A stretch of DNA of 64,000 bases from positions 16,417,706 to 16,481,705 of the forward strand of contig NC_053417.1 in the NCBI RefSeq assembly GCF_016859285.1, written 5' to 3'. Of the stretch, positions 11,701 to 24,868 are shown piece by piece (the stretch's first letter is position 1; every line of letters begins with the position of its first letter). The notes below the pieces were generated by a model. The model was not told where the DNA came from and made no database searches. It saw only the letters and a program-made list of their open reading frames with translations. Origin of the DNA: Xiphias gladius (lineage: Eukaryota; Chordata; Actinopteri; Istiophoriformes; Xiphiidae). The position numbers were made by a program, and so were the translations under genes.

Positions 11701-12267
11701 CGGCACAAAGTGATGAAGCTGCAAGACCATATGAACTTGGTAATATGTATGCGACATCTGACACACAGAGAAGGTCTGTCAGTACACCTCGAATAGCAAT
11801 TACATCTTGAATGCTCTATGCTATACGTATGTTAATAAAGTGGATCTGGGTCTAATTTTTCCCGGCTCCTCCTGTCCATATGCCAAAGTGTTGTCGTGAA
11901 AAGGGAAAATCAGTTCTAGTGCAGATGAGAGTTGGTACTCAAATACCAGTTGACAGAATATTCATATTTTCTATAGATCTTTATTGCTTGCAAGCAAGAG
12001 CCATTCATCTGCATTACGCAGACAATGACTGAGAAGAGTCGGTTCAGTTCTTTTCAATTCTTATAGTCGGCCTACTTTAATACAACACACACCAGCTGTT
12101 ACTAAGCACAGGATGCTTTCAATCAAAATTTCCAGACGACCTTGCCTTACTTGGTAATGATCTTCTCTTGGCTTAAGACTCATTTTTCTTCTCTTATCCT
12201 TCATACGTCACAAAATCTCAAACGTCCTTCTTAAACTCCTACAGACACATATCCTGTTGTTGTCCAG
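8775..12267. other. pnpla1 3' flank and intergenic DNA
   Basis: No coding region supported. AATAAA signals at 9413-9418 and 9968-9973 could end pnpla1 transcripts. A CTCTC-rich pyrimidine tract lies near 10995-11027 and a degenerate tRNA-like repeat at about 10560-10640. The remaining open frames are short and lack family signatures. Confidence 0.6.
10560..10640 (-). repeat. possible degenerate tRNA-derived SINE head
   Basis: On the minus strand TGGTGCAGTTTAAAGGTTAA resembles a pol III A box, and GGTTCAAGA about 40 nt later resembles a B box, as in tRNA-derived teleost SINEs (GTGCAGTGGTTAAGACAC...GGTTCGAA). No cloverleaf can be drawn, so it is not a functional tRNA gene. Confidence 0.45.
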
Positions 12268-13830
12268 GTTAGGGGTTGCACAGAGTAGTCGACCAGTCAA
12301 CTTGTCAACTTTACTGCGATGATGCTTTAATCTTGACATCGACTATTCGCTGATCACGTTATTTTGAAACTAACAACATCGACGCCTCAGAGAGGGCAAC
12401 AGATGAGTAGCCTGGTGGCTCATGCCGCAAACAAGTAGTGGTACATCAAGTATGTGGAAATACTTAATTAAAGATTAAACCTGTACTACTGTCACTTGCA
12501 AAACATGCAAGTTCGTCCCGAAATACAACAAAAGTACAAGTTCAATGCACACTCATCAGAAAAGGCAGCCTTACCCGAGCTGAGGAACGATCCATATCCC
12601 CTCGACAGCAGTCAACTAGCGACCACCAAAACACCCTGCTCTCAACAGAGAAAAGATGGCCGCAAATCACCAATTTGCTGATGGATTTCACTTGCAAAGA
12701 TATTAGACCTTCAGCAGCAGTACATGGAGAAGGCTTCAGAGAAATACTGCATTTTTTTAACCTGGATACAATGTCCCATTTTACAACACACTGCAAAATA
12801 CTATTAAACCCCGCTACAACAGCCTGCGTGAATATATTGTGAAGGAAATAAAAGGCCAGAATAAGTTGCCAACAACTGACCTATGGACATCCTCCACCAT
12901 GGTGCCGCACATTACGGTAACTGCTCACTACATCACTGACACATGGTAATTGAAGGCCTGGGTGCTGTGTACATCTATGATGCCAGAGAGACATACTGCT
13001 GCCAACACTGCCGATTGTCTGTCTGAGATAATCAAGGAATGGGGCATACTTGTGTTTGGCACAGTCCATGATAATGCCAGTAACATGAACTTAGCCATGG
13101 AGCTATGTGAAATGTTTCCCAAAGATCTGGGATGCAACACTCTACAGCTGGTAATAAAGACTGCTTTAGTCTCGCCTAAAGTGGTGAAGGTTTACGATGC
13201 AGCAAGGAGAGTTGTTTGCCTCTCCGCCACTCAGGAGTGGCCAATTGTTCCCTGAGGAAATGGCAGTAACAGCTTGGCATAAGAGCCAGAATATTTGGGA
13301 CTGTCTAGTCTGATGGAATTCCACAGTGGTCATGCTCCAGCAGCTGTTCCAGCAAAGGATTGCAGTGAATCTGTGCTTGCGGGTGAAACGGTCACCAAAC
13401 CAGGTGCCCAGAGGTCACTCGCCATGAGAGCATCACAGTGGGAGCTGGTGGAACAGCTAATTCCAGTGCTGCAACCTTTGGCCAAGGGTACCGAAATAAA
13501 GTGTGGAATGTTGCACGTGGGGTTGTTTTTAATCCAGTGATTTTCAACATAATCAGCACTCTGTTTGCTGTAATATCTGACCTGGCAGCTGTATGTACCT
13601 TCAAGAACACGGTTCAACAGCAGTTGGAAACACGGTTCAAATTGGAGTCCGATGATCCATCCCCATTGTGGCCTGTATCCTAGATCCCTGGTTCAAGCAC
13701 CTTCAGTTCATCCTGCAGTGTAAATGAGAGGCCGACTAGAGCCACCTAAACAGCTTGCTGTAAGATGAAAGAGAGCAGCTGGCAGCAACAGATGAGCCCT
13801 CTGAATGAAACTAGTTAGACAGCTTAATCG
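12268..13830 (+). pseudogene. decayed hAT transposon with BED-finger transposase
   Basis: Conceptual pieces in several frames match a ZBED-like hAT transposase in order. An N-terminal MWKY is followed by a BED finger (CKTC ... STSSMHTHQKRQ, about 12436-12580), then LWTSSTMVPHITVTAHYIT (about 12880-12945), LPE-like and HTAANTADCLSEIIKEWG (12985-13045), DNASNMNLAMEL (about 13070-13105), LQLVIKTAL...ARRVV (to about 13210), SQWELVEQLIPVLQPLAK (about 13433-13486) and ILDPWFKHLQFIL (about 13678-13715). Stops (for example TAA at 12946-12948) and frame changes break it, and the usual C-x-x-H before TLxLV is missing. The left end near 12268 (TAGGGGTTGCACAGAGTAGT) looks like a hAT terminus. I did not find a matching right terminus. 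Confidence 0.85.
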
Positions 13831-13854
13831 ATTTAAAATGATTTTCCATTGCTT

Positions 13855-14002
13855 TATGTTAGAATAGATAGATCCGCCCTTTTAACCAGATCCCTCAACC
13901 AATTTGGATCAATTGGTTCAGCACTTTTTGAGTTATCCTGCTGACAAACAAACAAACAAACTGAGAATGGTGAAAACATAACCTCCTTGGTGGAGGTAAT
14001 GA
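13855..14002. repeat. old interspersed repeat next to the hAT remnant
   Basis: Contains TTTTTGAGTTATCCTGCTGA followed by a (CAAA)n run and AACCTCCTTGGTGGAGGTAA, a word combination I recall as recurrent in fish genomes. The family name is uncertain. It abuts the hAT remnant and could be part of a nested insertion. Confidence 0.45.
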
Positions 14003-15142
14003 AGGACGAGTGGAGTTTCTGCCAAGAGGCATTCAAAGTGTTATCGAGGGTGGTGGTGGAACAACATTGTACTAATGCTCCTTTTGTTGATTTTTGCTTC
14101 AATTTGTCACCCATCCGTATGTAAATATATGCCGTCTCATATCTCAAAAGTGTGTGCTTTCCTACACACACATGCCTGTTGTAGTATATGTGTGCATGTA
14201 TGCAAGCTTGTGTTTGTTTATGTAGGGCCAGTGATTTATACTTGGAAGAGAGTTTAAGGTATTAGAGATACATTCTGTGATTTATACTGTATAAACCCTT
14301 ACTTATGGTATTAGCTGAGTTTTTGTGTGTTTCTATATGTGCATTACTGTATGTCTGAGTGTGTCACTGCATGTGTGGGTATATGTGTTTGTTTGTGTGG
14401 CATATCTATCAGTCGAAGTGAGTTACCCTAGTTTTTCCATCATCTGGCAGCTGAAGAAAAGCCTTTCAACTCTCAGAATCCCACATTATCAACTCACACA
14501 TTAACACTCACAGATAAGACTTTCTGCCTTCTCTTCGGATCACATTCACACATATACAAACTTTACAGTATTGCCAGAATTTAACTTACAGTATGCCTGC
14601 AAGGTTCACAAAATTTCTCTTAAAATACCATGATTGTCTTCGGTGAACCAATGACTTCTCCTTTAGTAACACCATCAGGTCACAATTTCTATCTGTTTTT
14701 TATGTAGAAATACTAGGAAAACTGATGACATTCCTATCAGCCTCAGCTTTACTTTATGTTTAGAGCTACTGAGCAAATGTTATGCAACATGCTAAACTAT
14801 TATGGTTAGCATTGTAAACATTATACTTGCTAAAGCATGCGAGCATTGTCACTGTAATCAAGTTGGAATTTAGCTTAAAGCTTCGCTGTGCCTGAGTACT
14901 ACCTCGCAGAACCGCTTTTGTTGTGAACAGATACTGTGTGTAAGTTCTAGACAATTCTCCACCTTAAGAGGCCCAAGCCTCACGTGACCAACTGTCACCC
15001 TGTGTTTTTCTGTCTTGAAGATGTGTAATCTGTGGGATCTGGAAGGGATCGTTTAGGTTAATTCTGTCCACTCAATCAACAGACCTAAACAGATGTCAGG
15101 TTTCACTAGGGAGGACTACTTACATGTTTTAATGAATTAGTC

Positions 15143-15174
15143 TGTGTGTGTGTGTGTGTGTGTGTGTTTGTGTG
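15143..15174. repeat. (TG)n microsatellite
   Basis: Short TG array with one TTTG interruption. Confidence 0.9.
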
Positions 15175-16125
15175 CATGGGTGTGATCTCTCAGTCTCAAA
15201 CTAACTCAGCGGGACCTTGTGATATAACTGACTAATAAGCAGCAACAGATTGACTGTTTTCTGTTTCTAATCTTGTCTTCCTCCTCCCCCTTGATTAGAT
15301 GAAGAAACAATCTTATGATGATGATTCCCAGCACTAAGGAAAGTCTATCCCTTGTAAAACAGACTGGCAGTGCTTCATTTGTCTTAATTCTGACTCTTTT
15401 ACTCTCAACATCTTTTCCTCTCTCCTGTCTTGACATCTTATCACTTCAATTTATCATCCCTTTAAGTTAGAAGGTATTTCCTAGTGATTTTTGTGCCGCA
15501 GTGTAATGCCCTTAGGTTGAGGATTAAATGTCTAAATGCAAAAGTTTTTACCTTTAATAATCAAAATCATATGTTTTTATTTTATTTTTGTGCCTATTTA
15601 ACGAGGTGACTATAATCAATTATATCAACATACTGTCGGCAATAAATTCCCTCATCATAGAGGTTAATCATATCTAAAATAAGTAGGTAATTTAACCATT
15701 TTAAATTTACTGCAAGTTGTATATGATCAACCCTGTGATCCTTTCCAGAAAGAAAACATATTTGTTAAAAAAAAAACCCATTCTTTGCTATAGCGTTTTT
15801 TCAATGAAAAGGATAAACAATTGCAACACTGTAAAACTGGTTTTATAAATAGTACAAATTCTTTTTCATGTTTGTCATATTTCTGGAGCAGAGATGACAA
15901 CTAGTCAGAGAAAACATCAATGATTTGTAAACTACAACCTGTTACACACTTGCGTGTCAAATGTAAATGACAAGAGTCGGAGGTTACCATTTTATTTCAT
16001 CCTATGACTGGCTATAATCAAATACAGATTTGTCCTGAGTTGATCTCACGGTTTCACCACCACTCCTGTGTTATTCTTTCATGGCATCTTGTGTTCCATT
16101 CACACAATTAAAATCTTTCATACCC

Positions 16126-16290
16126 AATACAGCCACAGCCTTAGTTGTTGGCCTCGGATGCTCCACTGGGGCATTTGGGAGTTAAGGCCTTGCTCAAGGA
16201 TACATCGGTGGTGGTAATGATGGAATGGTAGGAACTGCTCTTTCACTTTCCCCATACAGATTTACTCTGCTGATGAGGGAATTGACTTTT
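16126..16290. repeat. degenerate teleost interspersed repeat
   Basis: GGGAGTTAAGGCCTTGCTCA, then AGGATACATCGGTGGTGGTA and ATGATGG, matches the core I recall from a widespread fish repeat (GTTAAGTGCCTTGCTCAAGG...). Boundaries are approximate and the family name uncertain. Confidence 0.5.
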
Positions 16291-16808
16291 CTGTCATGTG
16301 CAAGCTATACTATTCAAAAACTTTCACCACAGCTACTACCGTGTGTGAGACTTCAGACTTCAATTAACTTCTAATATCCTTTCTTTCAGAGAGTACAGAT
16401 AAGATTATTTTACATTTGTGGTGGATATTAAAGTAATTATAGCAAAAAGACATAACATTATTTTTTTATATGTACTGCATGTTTTGACTACTCGATATAT
16501 GTTTGACTGATTGAATAGAGGCATCTCTTTTGCTTGATTTCAAATGTTTCTCATCCTTAATTGTAACACTTGAATAGCCAGGCAATCATGTTGACCAAAG
16601 TTGGGAAAGTAATCACAATAATAATAGTGTAAGATAAGACAACTTGTTGTCATGGTAACGCAGACACATTGCAATTTGTGTGATCAAGTTACAAAGTGTG
16701 TATCCTTGGTATTATTGCCTTTCACATTGATTTGAAAATATCAGATTCAATCCAAATGTCAAAAGTGTGAAAATTTAGTGAAAAATGAACATTTTTTGAA
16801 TATATATG

Positions 16809-16848
16809 CACACACAGACAGACACAGACACACACAAACACACACACA

Positions 16849-16902
<54 letters not shown>
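16809..16902. repeat. (CA)n microsatellite, 94 bp
   Basis: Imperfect CA array with CAGA and CAAA interruptions on the left and a pure right half. It produces meaningless Val/Cys and His/Thr open frames. Confidence 0.97.
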
Positions 16903-16905
<3 letters not shown>

Positions 16906-18193
16906 CATGACGCTCCGAGGAAGGAGGCCCCAGCCTGAACAGAAATAAACTGTGTGCCAGTTCTTTCCTCTGTGTCACACAAACTCTCTCTCTCCATCCT
17001 ACGTGTATTGTGCCCTCCTCTGTCTGTCTTCTCATTCGCTCCCCATATCTCTCACTCTGTTGTGGAACTTTCCATCAAAGCATCTCGTTAATGATGGAGA
17101 ACTCTCATACATCTTTAAGCACTGGACAAGGATCTTCCACTCTGCAGTTTTGGCCCTTTGATCACACAAACTTACACACAAATGTACACTTTTTGAAAAA
17201 GTCAACAATGTTGTTTAGTTCATCTGAACTTCATTAATAAAGGGCAGAAAGTACAGTAAAGAAAAAGTGCTTTGTCTAAACTGGATACTGCAGGTAGGCA
17301 CTATAAGGAAATGCAGAACAATCTTATTTTGGCGCAAATCTGCATTTATGTAATGTGAAAAGTGAATACTTTGTGTATTATATGTGTGTGTGGGTCCTTG
17401 GAAGAACAACAGTTTAATCTTATGTCGTCCCAGCAGATTAACTTCAAACGCTGCAAGTAAAAGATAACACTCTTACTGCCACCTCCACAAACAGGACCAT
17501 GAATGTTGTTGCACCTGCACCAGTGTGTGAGTGTATGACCCACACTCACTATGACTGCTGCTCTCAATCTCATTATGTGTTTAAGTTCCAATGCATTCCT
17601 GTTTTATATATATGTGTGGGAGTGCTGTGTGCATATATAGCACAACGGAGGACAGAGTGTATGCATGTATGTTGATGTGTGGTCCCCTGGAAGTTAAATA
17701 ACAGACAAACCTTCACTCCAAAATAATTAAGCACAGTGCAGTTTATGTTGCCTGCGACATCTCAAAAACAAACTAATACGACAACATTATAGACTGATTA
17801 TACATTAAAGATCATTATAGATATAGATTATAGAAAGATTACTTTGGGGAACAGTTTTGTGGTGACAGTGAGAAATTCGTAAATTCATCAAAATAGTGGA
17901 GATCTTTGTGTCTTTAAAAAAAGGTAACATTAATTATACATTTTTTCGTTTACCCAGTATTTTTTATGAATTTGTAACTCTTAGATATAATTCCATGTAT
18001 TATACAGTAATATAATATGTAGAATATTTATGAAACAAATACAGAAATTGTTATTTTCTGAGTTTTGGTAATCCCCCTGGATTACATTAGCGATTACAGT
18101 TTTGATGCGGTATCTAGTGACTGTAATGGAATACAACTTAAGTGACCTACCCAACCTTGTCAAGGATGCAGTCAGATCAACTGGCTGTACAGG

Positions 18194-18234
18194 GCGCGCG
18201 CACACACACACATGCGCGCACACACACACACATG

Positions 18235-18269
<35 letters not shown>

Positions 18270-18279
18270 GCATGCACGT
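18194..18279. repeat. 86-bp unbroken alternating purine-pyrimidine tract
   Basis: GCGCGCG, (CA)n, TGCGCG, (CA)n, TGCACG, (CA)n and TATGCATGCACGT follow one another without a single break in purine-pyrimidine alternation. GC-rich CG steps sit inside CA arrays, which favours left-handed (Z) DNA. Confidence 0.95.
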
Positions 18280-20439
18280 TCTGGATAAATCATGAGAAGA
18301 GAAAACACCGAAGCTGTCTTAGTTCTAGCTGATATGATGGAGGATATTTGAATTTAACATTTTGAATGGGTATGTCCTTTTCAAATTTGAGTTTGAATCT
18401 ATGTCTAAATCTAAATCACAAGTTTCGACAATATTCCTACTCAAAGTACAACTGTTATATTGCCATCTCATAAGCGTGGACCATGATCATAGACAAAGAT
18501 CCTATCTAAATCTGTGAAATTGTGTTAACAAATTTGTTAAACAATAAGAATTGAGTACATTCTTGGACAATCGTTTTCTGTTTTTGAACCTAGAGCAACA
18601 CAGAGCAGAGCAACCAAGCTGTATCAATTTAAATGATGGGCTAAAATAATGCTTGATGGGGATGAAGGATCACAACCTGTGTATAGATGAAGACATGAGT
18701 GACATGAGGAGAGATGAGGAGAGTTCAGGAAAAGCAGGCAGAGGAAAGAACACTGAGGTGCTGGGTGCTGAAGTAGCCTTTTGGGTGAAATACAAGTCCA
18801 TTCCCAAACCGTACTTTGTTCACATAAATTACAATTGCTGCACCACATTAGGACGTCGGTTTGCTATTTGTTAGGGGTGTGTTTGTGTGTGAGAACAGGC
18901 GTGTGAACATACAGATTTATGTGCGTGCCAGATATCTATTTCGCTTGTCACCTATTTCCGCACCTGCTTGTAAGCTATCGATGTGGCTGACAGTCGATTA
19001 CCATAGACCAGGTGATGTGGTAACTCTCAGATCTCTTCTCTTCCCAAGCGTCATTCATCCCTCCTTTCTCTCTTTTCCTGGGTCATGCGTCCATTCATGG
19101 TTTAGGGTTCCTGTTATCAGGTTGGAGGAAATGCAATGTGTTTTTCTACAGCAGTTGGAAAACAATTTGGGGAGCAAGAGTTGTCAGACAACACTCATCT
19201 GGTCTTCTCAGCAGCATCCGGAGACTCTGAGATGTTGGAAACACTGTTTTTGTCTTATTGTTCCCAAATCTGCATAAAAACACAACAGTTGTGTTGTGAC
19301 GCAGAACAAAATGCAGCTCTAACGTTGACTGTGAGTACATCTTAAATTGCATTGCTAATTAAACATTTCCTGAAAATCAAAAGTTGTTATGATCGTTTTA
19401 TTGTAAACACCTTGTAGGTCTAATATACTGCTTAATTTTCATCTTCTGCATGAACAAGATAATGTCTGATATCTAAACAATGTGGTCACATTTACAGTAT
19501 TTTCTGCTTCTAAGTTTAGATTTTTTTTTTATGTCTCTCAGGGCTACAAATGTTATTCAGCCACTTACTTCTGCTGCACAAGAATTCACTGTGACAACAA
19601 CTCACTAAAGACATGTAACACATTAGGTTAATGTACTATAGTATGGATTTTTCATTAGTTGTGTGACATATTGTGGATTTGTCAATGATTTAGAGTCATT
19701 CTTCACCATGAATTAGCATCTAGACTTAATATAACTAAAAAGAGAACTTAGGAAGTAAGTTGATTGATTATATTAATTATCAACATGTAAAAATTAACTA
19801 TATGAATATGTATTTGTAACAAGCAGTTATCCTCATCACCCTATTATTGTGTCTTTTGCATAACAGAGACAGAATAAAATACCCATGCTGTTATTAGACA
19901 CCATCCTATTAGTGCTGATCACTGGTCTTTGAATATTGTGTCGCAAACATATCTTCCACGTTGCCCACCAGCTACCTAATATGAATCTGCACGACACATT
20001 TTTTTTCATTGTTATTTGATAGGAAGAAATTAGACTCACTTCTCACACCATAAGGAGTCTGTTGCTTTTGACACCGCATCACACTTGAAGGAAGCAAATG
20101 CTTATTTTAGTATCCCGTTGGTGACAGTGACATATATTTTACATGTTAAATAAAATGGGAAAATGATTTCTAACAGTACCATGTGGAGTTGCTCCTGAAT
20201 TTATTGCTTCGAGTATTTACTGAATCCATACGTTTAGCTTTCAGGAGCCTTCTCAGCCCAAGACAAGGTCTTGACGTTAGTCCAGAGAGCAGGGTATCAG
20301 GTGACGCTAGCTAGCATAAGTAGCTCGCAGACTACTCCATGTCATCCAGAGACTGGCATCCTGTTGTTGTCGGGAGGACTTCCAGTGATAAGGTTGCTGC
20401 AGTTGCCTTGTTGATGTGACCTCTATCTTTGAATGTGTT

Positions 20440-20549
<110 letters not shown>

Positions 20550-21902
20550 GCACTAACATTACAGTGACAGCAGGGACAGGTTACTGAAAGAATGACGAAA
20601 TCTTATATAACATGAGGTATTTTCTTGCCTGAAGGGGAAATGCGATGGAGATAAAGAGAAAATAGAAGAACGCTAACTCCTTCTCTTGCTTTTCCTCTGT
20701 CTGTCTCTCACATGCACCCAAAATACACACCCTTCTATAAACACATCAGAGCACATAAAACATGAGAAGACATTATTTAAAACCTCAGAATATATTGCAT
20801 CTACATAACAGTAAATCATATACTGAAATGTTATCATACAGACAAATACAAATACAGTGTAATGGTCTTGTTTGTGTAATAAACTCTTACCCGCTATAGC
20901 CATGATGAAACAGGTAATCACTTCAGGCCAGTTTGCCTCTGAATCATTGTACAACTGTGACTTTACAGACAAGGGACTGACTATATTATAAAAACTGACA
21001 TACTATATAATCACTATAATCATCATTATTGCCCTTAGGATGATTGTTAAACACACAGAAAACACATACAAATTCATATAATTTGATCATACGCTCAACC
21101 AGAAATTCAGACATTATACAAGTCTAAAGATATTTTGAGATAATATCATGTTCCTGGATCTGGATTAACACGTCACTTACTGTCCAAGATTTCTTATATA
21201 ATCAGAAAACACCTCAAACACCTCAAGAAATACTCATAAATCATACCACTATCACGTTACACTGATACAGTATCATTTACAATTATTCCAGCAAAATAAG
21301 ACGGATCACGGGACATTTTGGCCTAATGTCCCCTGGCCCTGTAACAGTTCCCTTTATTCCCTGTATCAGGCAATTATCTTTGGTTTCCTCCTTCTCTTTA
21401 TCACTTTCTGTATTTTTCCATAATTTTCTGATCATGGTGTAACTGAAAGGCTTCCTTTCTTATATCCACTAATGGATGATGATGATATTTATCCCATGAG
21501 ATCCAAATTTTTGAGGGATAGTATCTAACTCACAAACAGATGAGATCTATACTATACTTTGGCTATCTTAGATTATATTTCAGGTCAGAATGAATTTCTC
21601 TGTTAAATAGCATTTTGGAAAATAACTCTTACAAACAAATGCTAGAATGGAGAAAGGTTACAACTACATTTTCAACCAAGCTGAAATCAAAAATACAGAG
21701 CATATAGGCATGATGAACATAGGTATTACAGTAAGATTATGTATGGCGAATTCAACAGTATCCCAATTACATAATTTAAGGCACTCCATTTTGATACATA
21801 GTGTGGAGTCAGTTAGACCACTATTAATAGTGGAGGATTCTTACCATGCTATTTGTCACAGGGAATGAATAAATATAATTATACATATATATAATTGTGT
21901 TA

Positions 21903-21904
<2 letters not shown>

Positions 21905-21944
<40 letters not shown>

Positions 21945-21946
21945 TA
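21905..21946. repeat. A-run followed by (TA)n
   Basis: A stretch of about 17 A followed by about 12 TA units. It could be the tail of an old retroposon, but no body is recognisable to its left. Confidence 0.9.
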
Positions 21947-22937
21947 GCAGGGCTATAATCTAGAAACTATACACAAGTTACACAATCAGGACACTTATAA
22001 GAAAATGGAATTGGGATTTTTTGTGTTTTTTCTAATGTTTTTAAAACAACCTTGGTCACATTTGTGTAGGATTGGCCATCATTCCTTTCAGTTACGTCTT
22101 TACACAATTCATTTGCAGACAACAGCCGCAGCTACTGCGCGCACAACATACCGTACGCCACAAGCAATATTTTTGAAGATGAGAAGTAAAAGGCATTACC
22201 CAAATAGTCCAATATAAATCTCAGTTCCAGGTTTGCCTTGCTTAACCTGTAGGAATTATGTGCCGTACACATACAATTGGTTGCTCCCCTTTCCATAACC
22301 TATAACTCATTATAAAAATCTGACGATTTGTCAGTTATTCCAGCAGCAGAAAGGTCATTCCTATAAGCTGAACCAAGAAGGGGCTCTGCAATGCACCGTT
22401 ATGATCATATATACATTTTGGCTTGTGGCATTTAACTTTTCGCTTTACCTTTAATTAAATCTGTCTAGTTTAAACCTGTCTAAAACAGTCAAGCTTGTTT
22501 GCAAAATGTTATAAGCATTAGGATTAATGGCCAAAACAATGAAAATGAGACCAAAATTATAAAAACATCTTTATACATACATATTGCTGAATTATGACAA
22601 TGAAAGAGTTTTTCTGCCTCTATGAAACTAAAAGAAGAGTCCTAACACAAAGTAAACTAGAAATATGTTGACATACAATCCTGAACATGACTATAGTGAA
22701 TTCTTTTGTTTGTGTGTTATTTTCAGTGTGTCATTTTCATCATAGACACAAAAGAGGTAAGTACGGTATGTCCTTTATATCCTTATAAAACATATTTTTC
22801 AGCAAGTGAAACCAATATATCTAATTTAACCATTCTTTGAGGTAAATCAGTTAATTTCCTCTATGTTCTCTTCTTTAATATTTCTCTCCTGCTTTGTGGC
22901 AAAGTCTCTCTTTCTCCTTAATTGTGTCCTTCTAGAG

Positions 22938-24683
22938 TTATTTTCCTTTGTCACTCTGCCAGATGCCATTGGCTATATTGAGTGAGGTGTTGCTACCCTG
23001 TTTGGTACCTGTCTCAGCCTTCATGGCTTGTTCAACAGCATCTGTTAAGGGCAACTTGTCCTCTGCTTCTGTCTCTCTATGGTAGAAGTAGTTGAAGTTG
23101 GAAACAATAACCGGAACAGGCAAAGCAATGGTCAGAACACCCGCAATGGCACACAAGGTGCCCACCATCTTACCCCCCATGGTAATGGGACACATGTCCC
23201 CGTATCCTACGGTGGTCATGGTAACCACAGCCCACCAGAAGCCATCAGGTATGCTGACAAACTGTGTGTTAGGCTCATCTACCTCCGCAAAGTATATAGC
23301 ACTGGAGAAGAGGATGACGCCAATGAAAAGGAAGAAGATGAGCAAGCCAAGCTCACGCATACTGGCCTTCAGAGTCTGTCCCAGGATCTGCAACCCCTTG
23401 GAGTGACGTGAAAGTTTGAATATACGAAACACCCTGACAAGGCGGATGATACGCAGAATGGCCAAAGACATGTTCTGTCCTGAGCTCTCTTCTGGTGTTG
23501 TAACCAATTCTGTGATCACAGTAACAAAATAGGGGATGATGGATATAATGTCTATGATATTCATGAGGTTGTGGAAAAATTCCCTTTTGCTAGGACAGAC
23601 CAAAAATCGCACGCACAGCTCAAAGAAGAACCAAGCTATGCAGGCAGTCTCAATGATGAAGAACGGATCAGAGAAGGTTGTGGGCTTTACACCAGGTGGA
23701 GCCACAGAAGTGTAACCCTTGGATTGGTTGAAAGGTTGTACAGTTGTGGGCACGACAGGGTCAGACTCATCTCTGAATTCTGGAAGAGTTTCCATGCAGA
23801 AAATTATGATGGATATGACAATTACAAAAACAGACACCAGTGCTACACCCCGGGCTGCATTGGAGCTCTCTGGGTACTCAAACAGCAGCCAGAATTGCCT
23901 ATACATATCATTATTAGGTAGAGGGATCTCAACATCCTTTATAAATCCTTCATCTTCTCTGAACTGCTCCATGGCCTCAATTCCAAGCTCATAGAACAGA
24001 ATTTCATCTGCAAAGACATCAAGGGGAACATTAGCTGGTCGTCTAATCTTACCCCCGGACTGGTAGTAATACAAGATTCCGTCAAAGCTGGGTCGGTTCC
24101 GATCAAAGAAGTACTCATTCCTCATTGGATCAAAGTAATCCATCCTCTTCAAAGGGTCTCCTAGCAGTGTCTCAGGAAACTGGTCCAATGTTTTGAGCTG
24201 TGTCTCAAAACGCAGACCTGCAATGTTGATGATGACTTTCTGGTCTCCATCATCTAGCCCTCGTTTATCTACATACAGATCCTCGCAGCACTCCTTAGTG
24301 AGCCGGCTGAAGATTGTCTCACTCTCCTTAGTGCCCTCACTGCTTAGTAACAATTTCCAGTTGGAAATCATGCTGGCGCAGCTACTGCGCCCCTGCCTGC
24401 TTGGAGTTGGCATTGTTGGGGAACTAGGTACTCCCAGTGTCTGTGTCTGTGGAATGGGTGAAAATGAGGTGGATTCCCAAATGCAGGTTGGCACTGGACT
24501 GTGGTGTGAGGGCGTAGAGGAAAGTTGAGGGGCTCGCAGAAGGTAGTTGCTGCCTGGGCTGTTGTGCTCTGGTGGCAGGTCCACCGTGAGAGCTGTGGTC
24601 TCATCAGCATAGGTGTCCACCTCATCTTCAAGGGTGCAGTCAAGGTCATTTAGGTTCTCAAAGTCTACCAAGGCCACCTCCAT
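22938..24683 (-). CDS. kcna10: kcna10, Kv1.8 voltage-gated potassium channel
   Basis: Pore-forming subunit of a tetrameric plasma-membrane voltage-gated K+ channel; mammalian KCNA10 is cyclic-nucleotide-modulated and important in vestibular hair cells (family knowledge). Intronless, 581 residues. Start: MEVALVDF matches the internal MEVALVNF of human KCNA10, and an in-frame TGA lies at 24693-24695. Order: a 148-residue variable N-terminus rich in Ser/Pro, T1 tetramerisation domain (about 149-245, [15 protein letters not shown]), S1 (about 279-300), S2 (about 338-358), S3 (about 372-392), S4 with regularly spaced Arg ([16 protein letters not shown], from 411), S5 (about 445-466), selectivity filter TVGYGD (491-496) followed by M-C-P, and S6 with gating PVP (522-524). 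The tail lacks the C-terminal TDV of the neighbouring paralogs. MEVALV, the GYGDMCP pore and VEIPLPNND in the T1-S1 linker separate it from kcna2/3. First (3'-most) of three same-strand paralogs. Confidence 0.96.
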   Translation of the reverse strand: MEVALVDFENLNDLDCTLEDEVDTYADETTALTVDLPPEHNSPGSNYLLRAPQLSSTPSHHSPVPTCIWESTSFSPIPQTQTLGVPSSPTMPTPSRQGRSSCASMISNWKLLLSSEGTKESETIFSRLTKECCEDLYVDKRGLDDGDQKVIINIAGLRFETQLKTLDQFPETLLGDPLKRMDYFDPMRNEYFFDRNRPSFDGILYYYQSGGKIRRPANVPLDVFADEILFYELGIEAMEQFREDEGFIKDVEIPLPNNDMYRQFWLLFEYPESSNAARGVALVSVFVIVISIIIFCMETLPEFRDESDPVVPTTVQPFNQSKGYTSVAPPGVKPTTFSDPFFIIETACIAWFFFELCVRFLVCPSKREFFHNLMNIIDIISIIPYFVTVITELVTTPEESSGQNMSLAILRIIRLVRVFRIFKLSRHSKGLQILGQTLKASMRELGLLIFFLFIGVILFSSAIYFAEVDEPNTQFVSIPDGFWWAVVTMTTVGYGDMCPITMGGKMVGTLCAIAGVLTIALPVPVIVSNFNYFYHRETEAEDKLPLTDAVEQAMKAETGTKQGSNTSLNIANGIWQSDKGK

Positions 24684-24864
24684 GGCTGCGGTTCAGCCAG
24701 TGCAAAGCCTTGGGACCCCAGGATAAGACAATCACAAACACACAGATGGACAGATGGGAGGCTGAGTCACCGGATTCAGCAGCACCACAAAATCCAGTCT
24801 CCAGCAGCACTTACAGTAAAAGGACAAAGTGACATCCCCCTCTATTCTTTTTTCCCTTCCAACA

Positions 24865-24868
24865 CCTG
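24865..24868 (-). other. candidate splice acceptor in kcna10 5' leader
   Basis: On the minus strand a long pyrimidine tract ends CTCACTCTACAG/GTGTTGG, with the AG at 24866-24867 and the exon starting at 24865, 182 nt before the ATG. This is a textbook 3' splice site and implies a spliced, non-coding upstream exon. Not proven without transcripts. Confidence 0.5.

Noticed and set aside
19136-19345. Open frame with LVFSAASGDSEMLETLFLS resembling an ankyrin repeat.
   Set aside because: Only one weak repeat-like match, no flanking repeats, and no conserved splice context; most likely chance.
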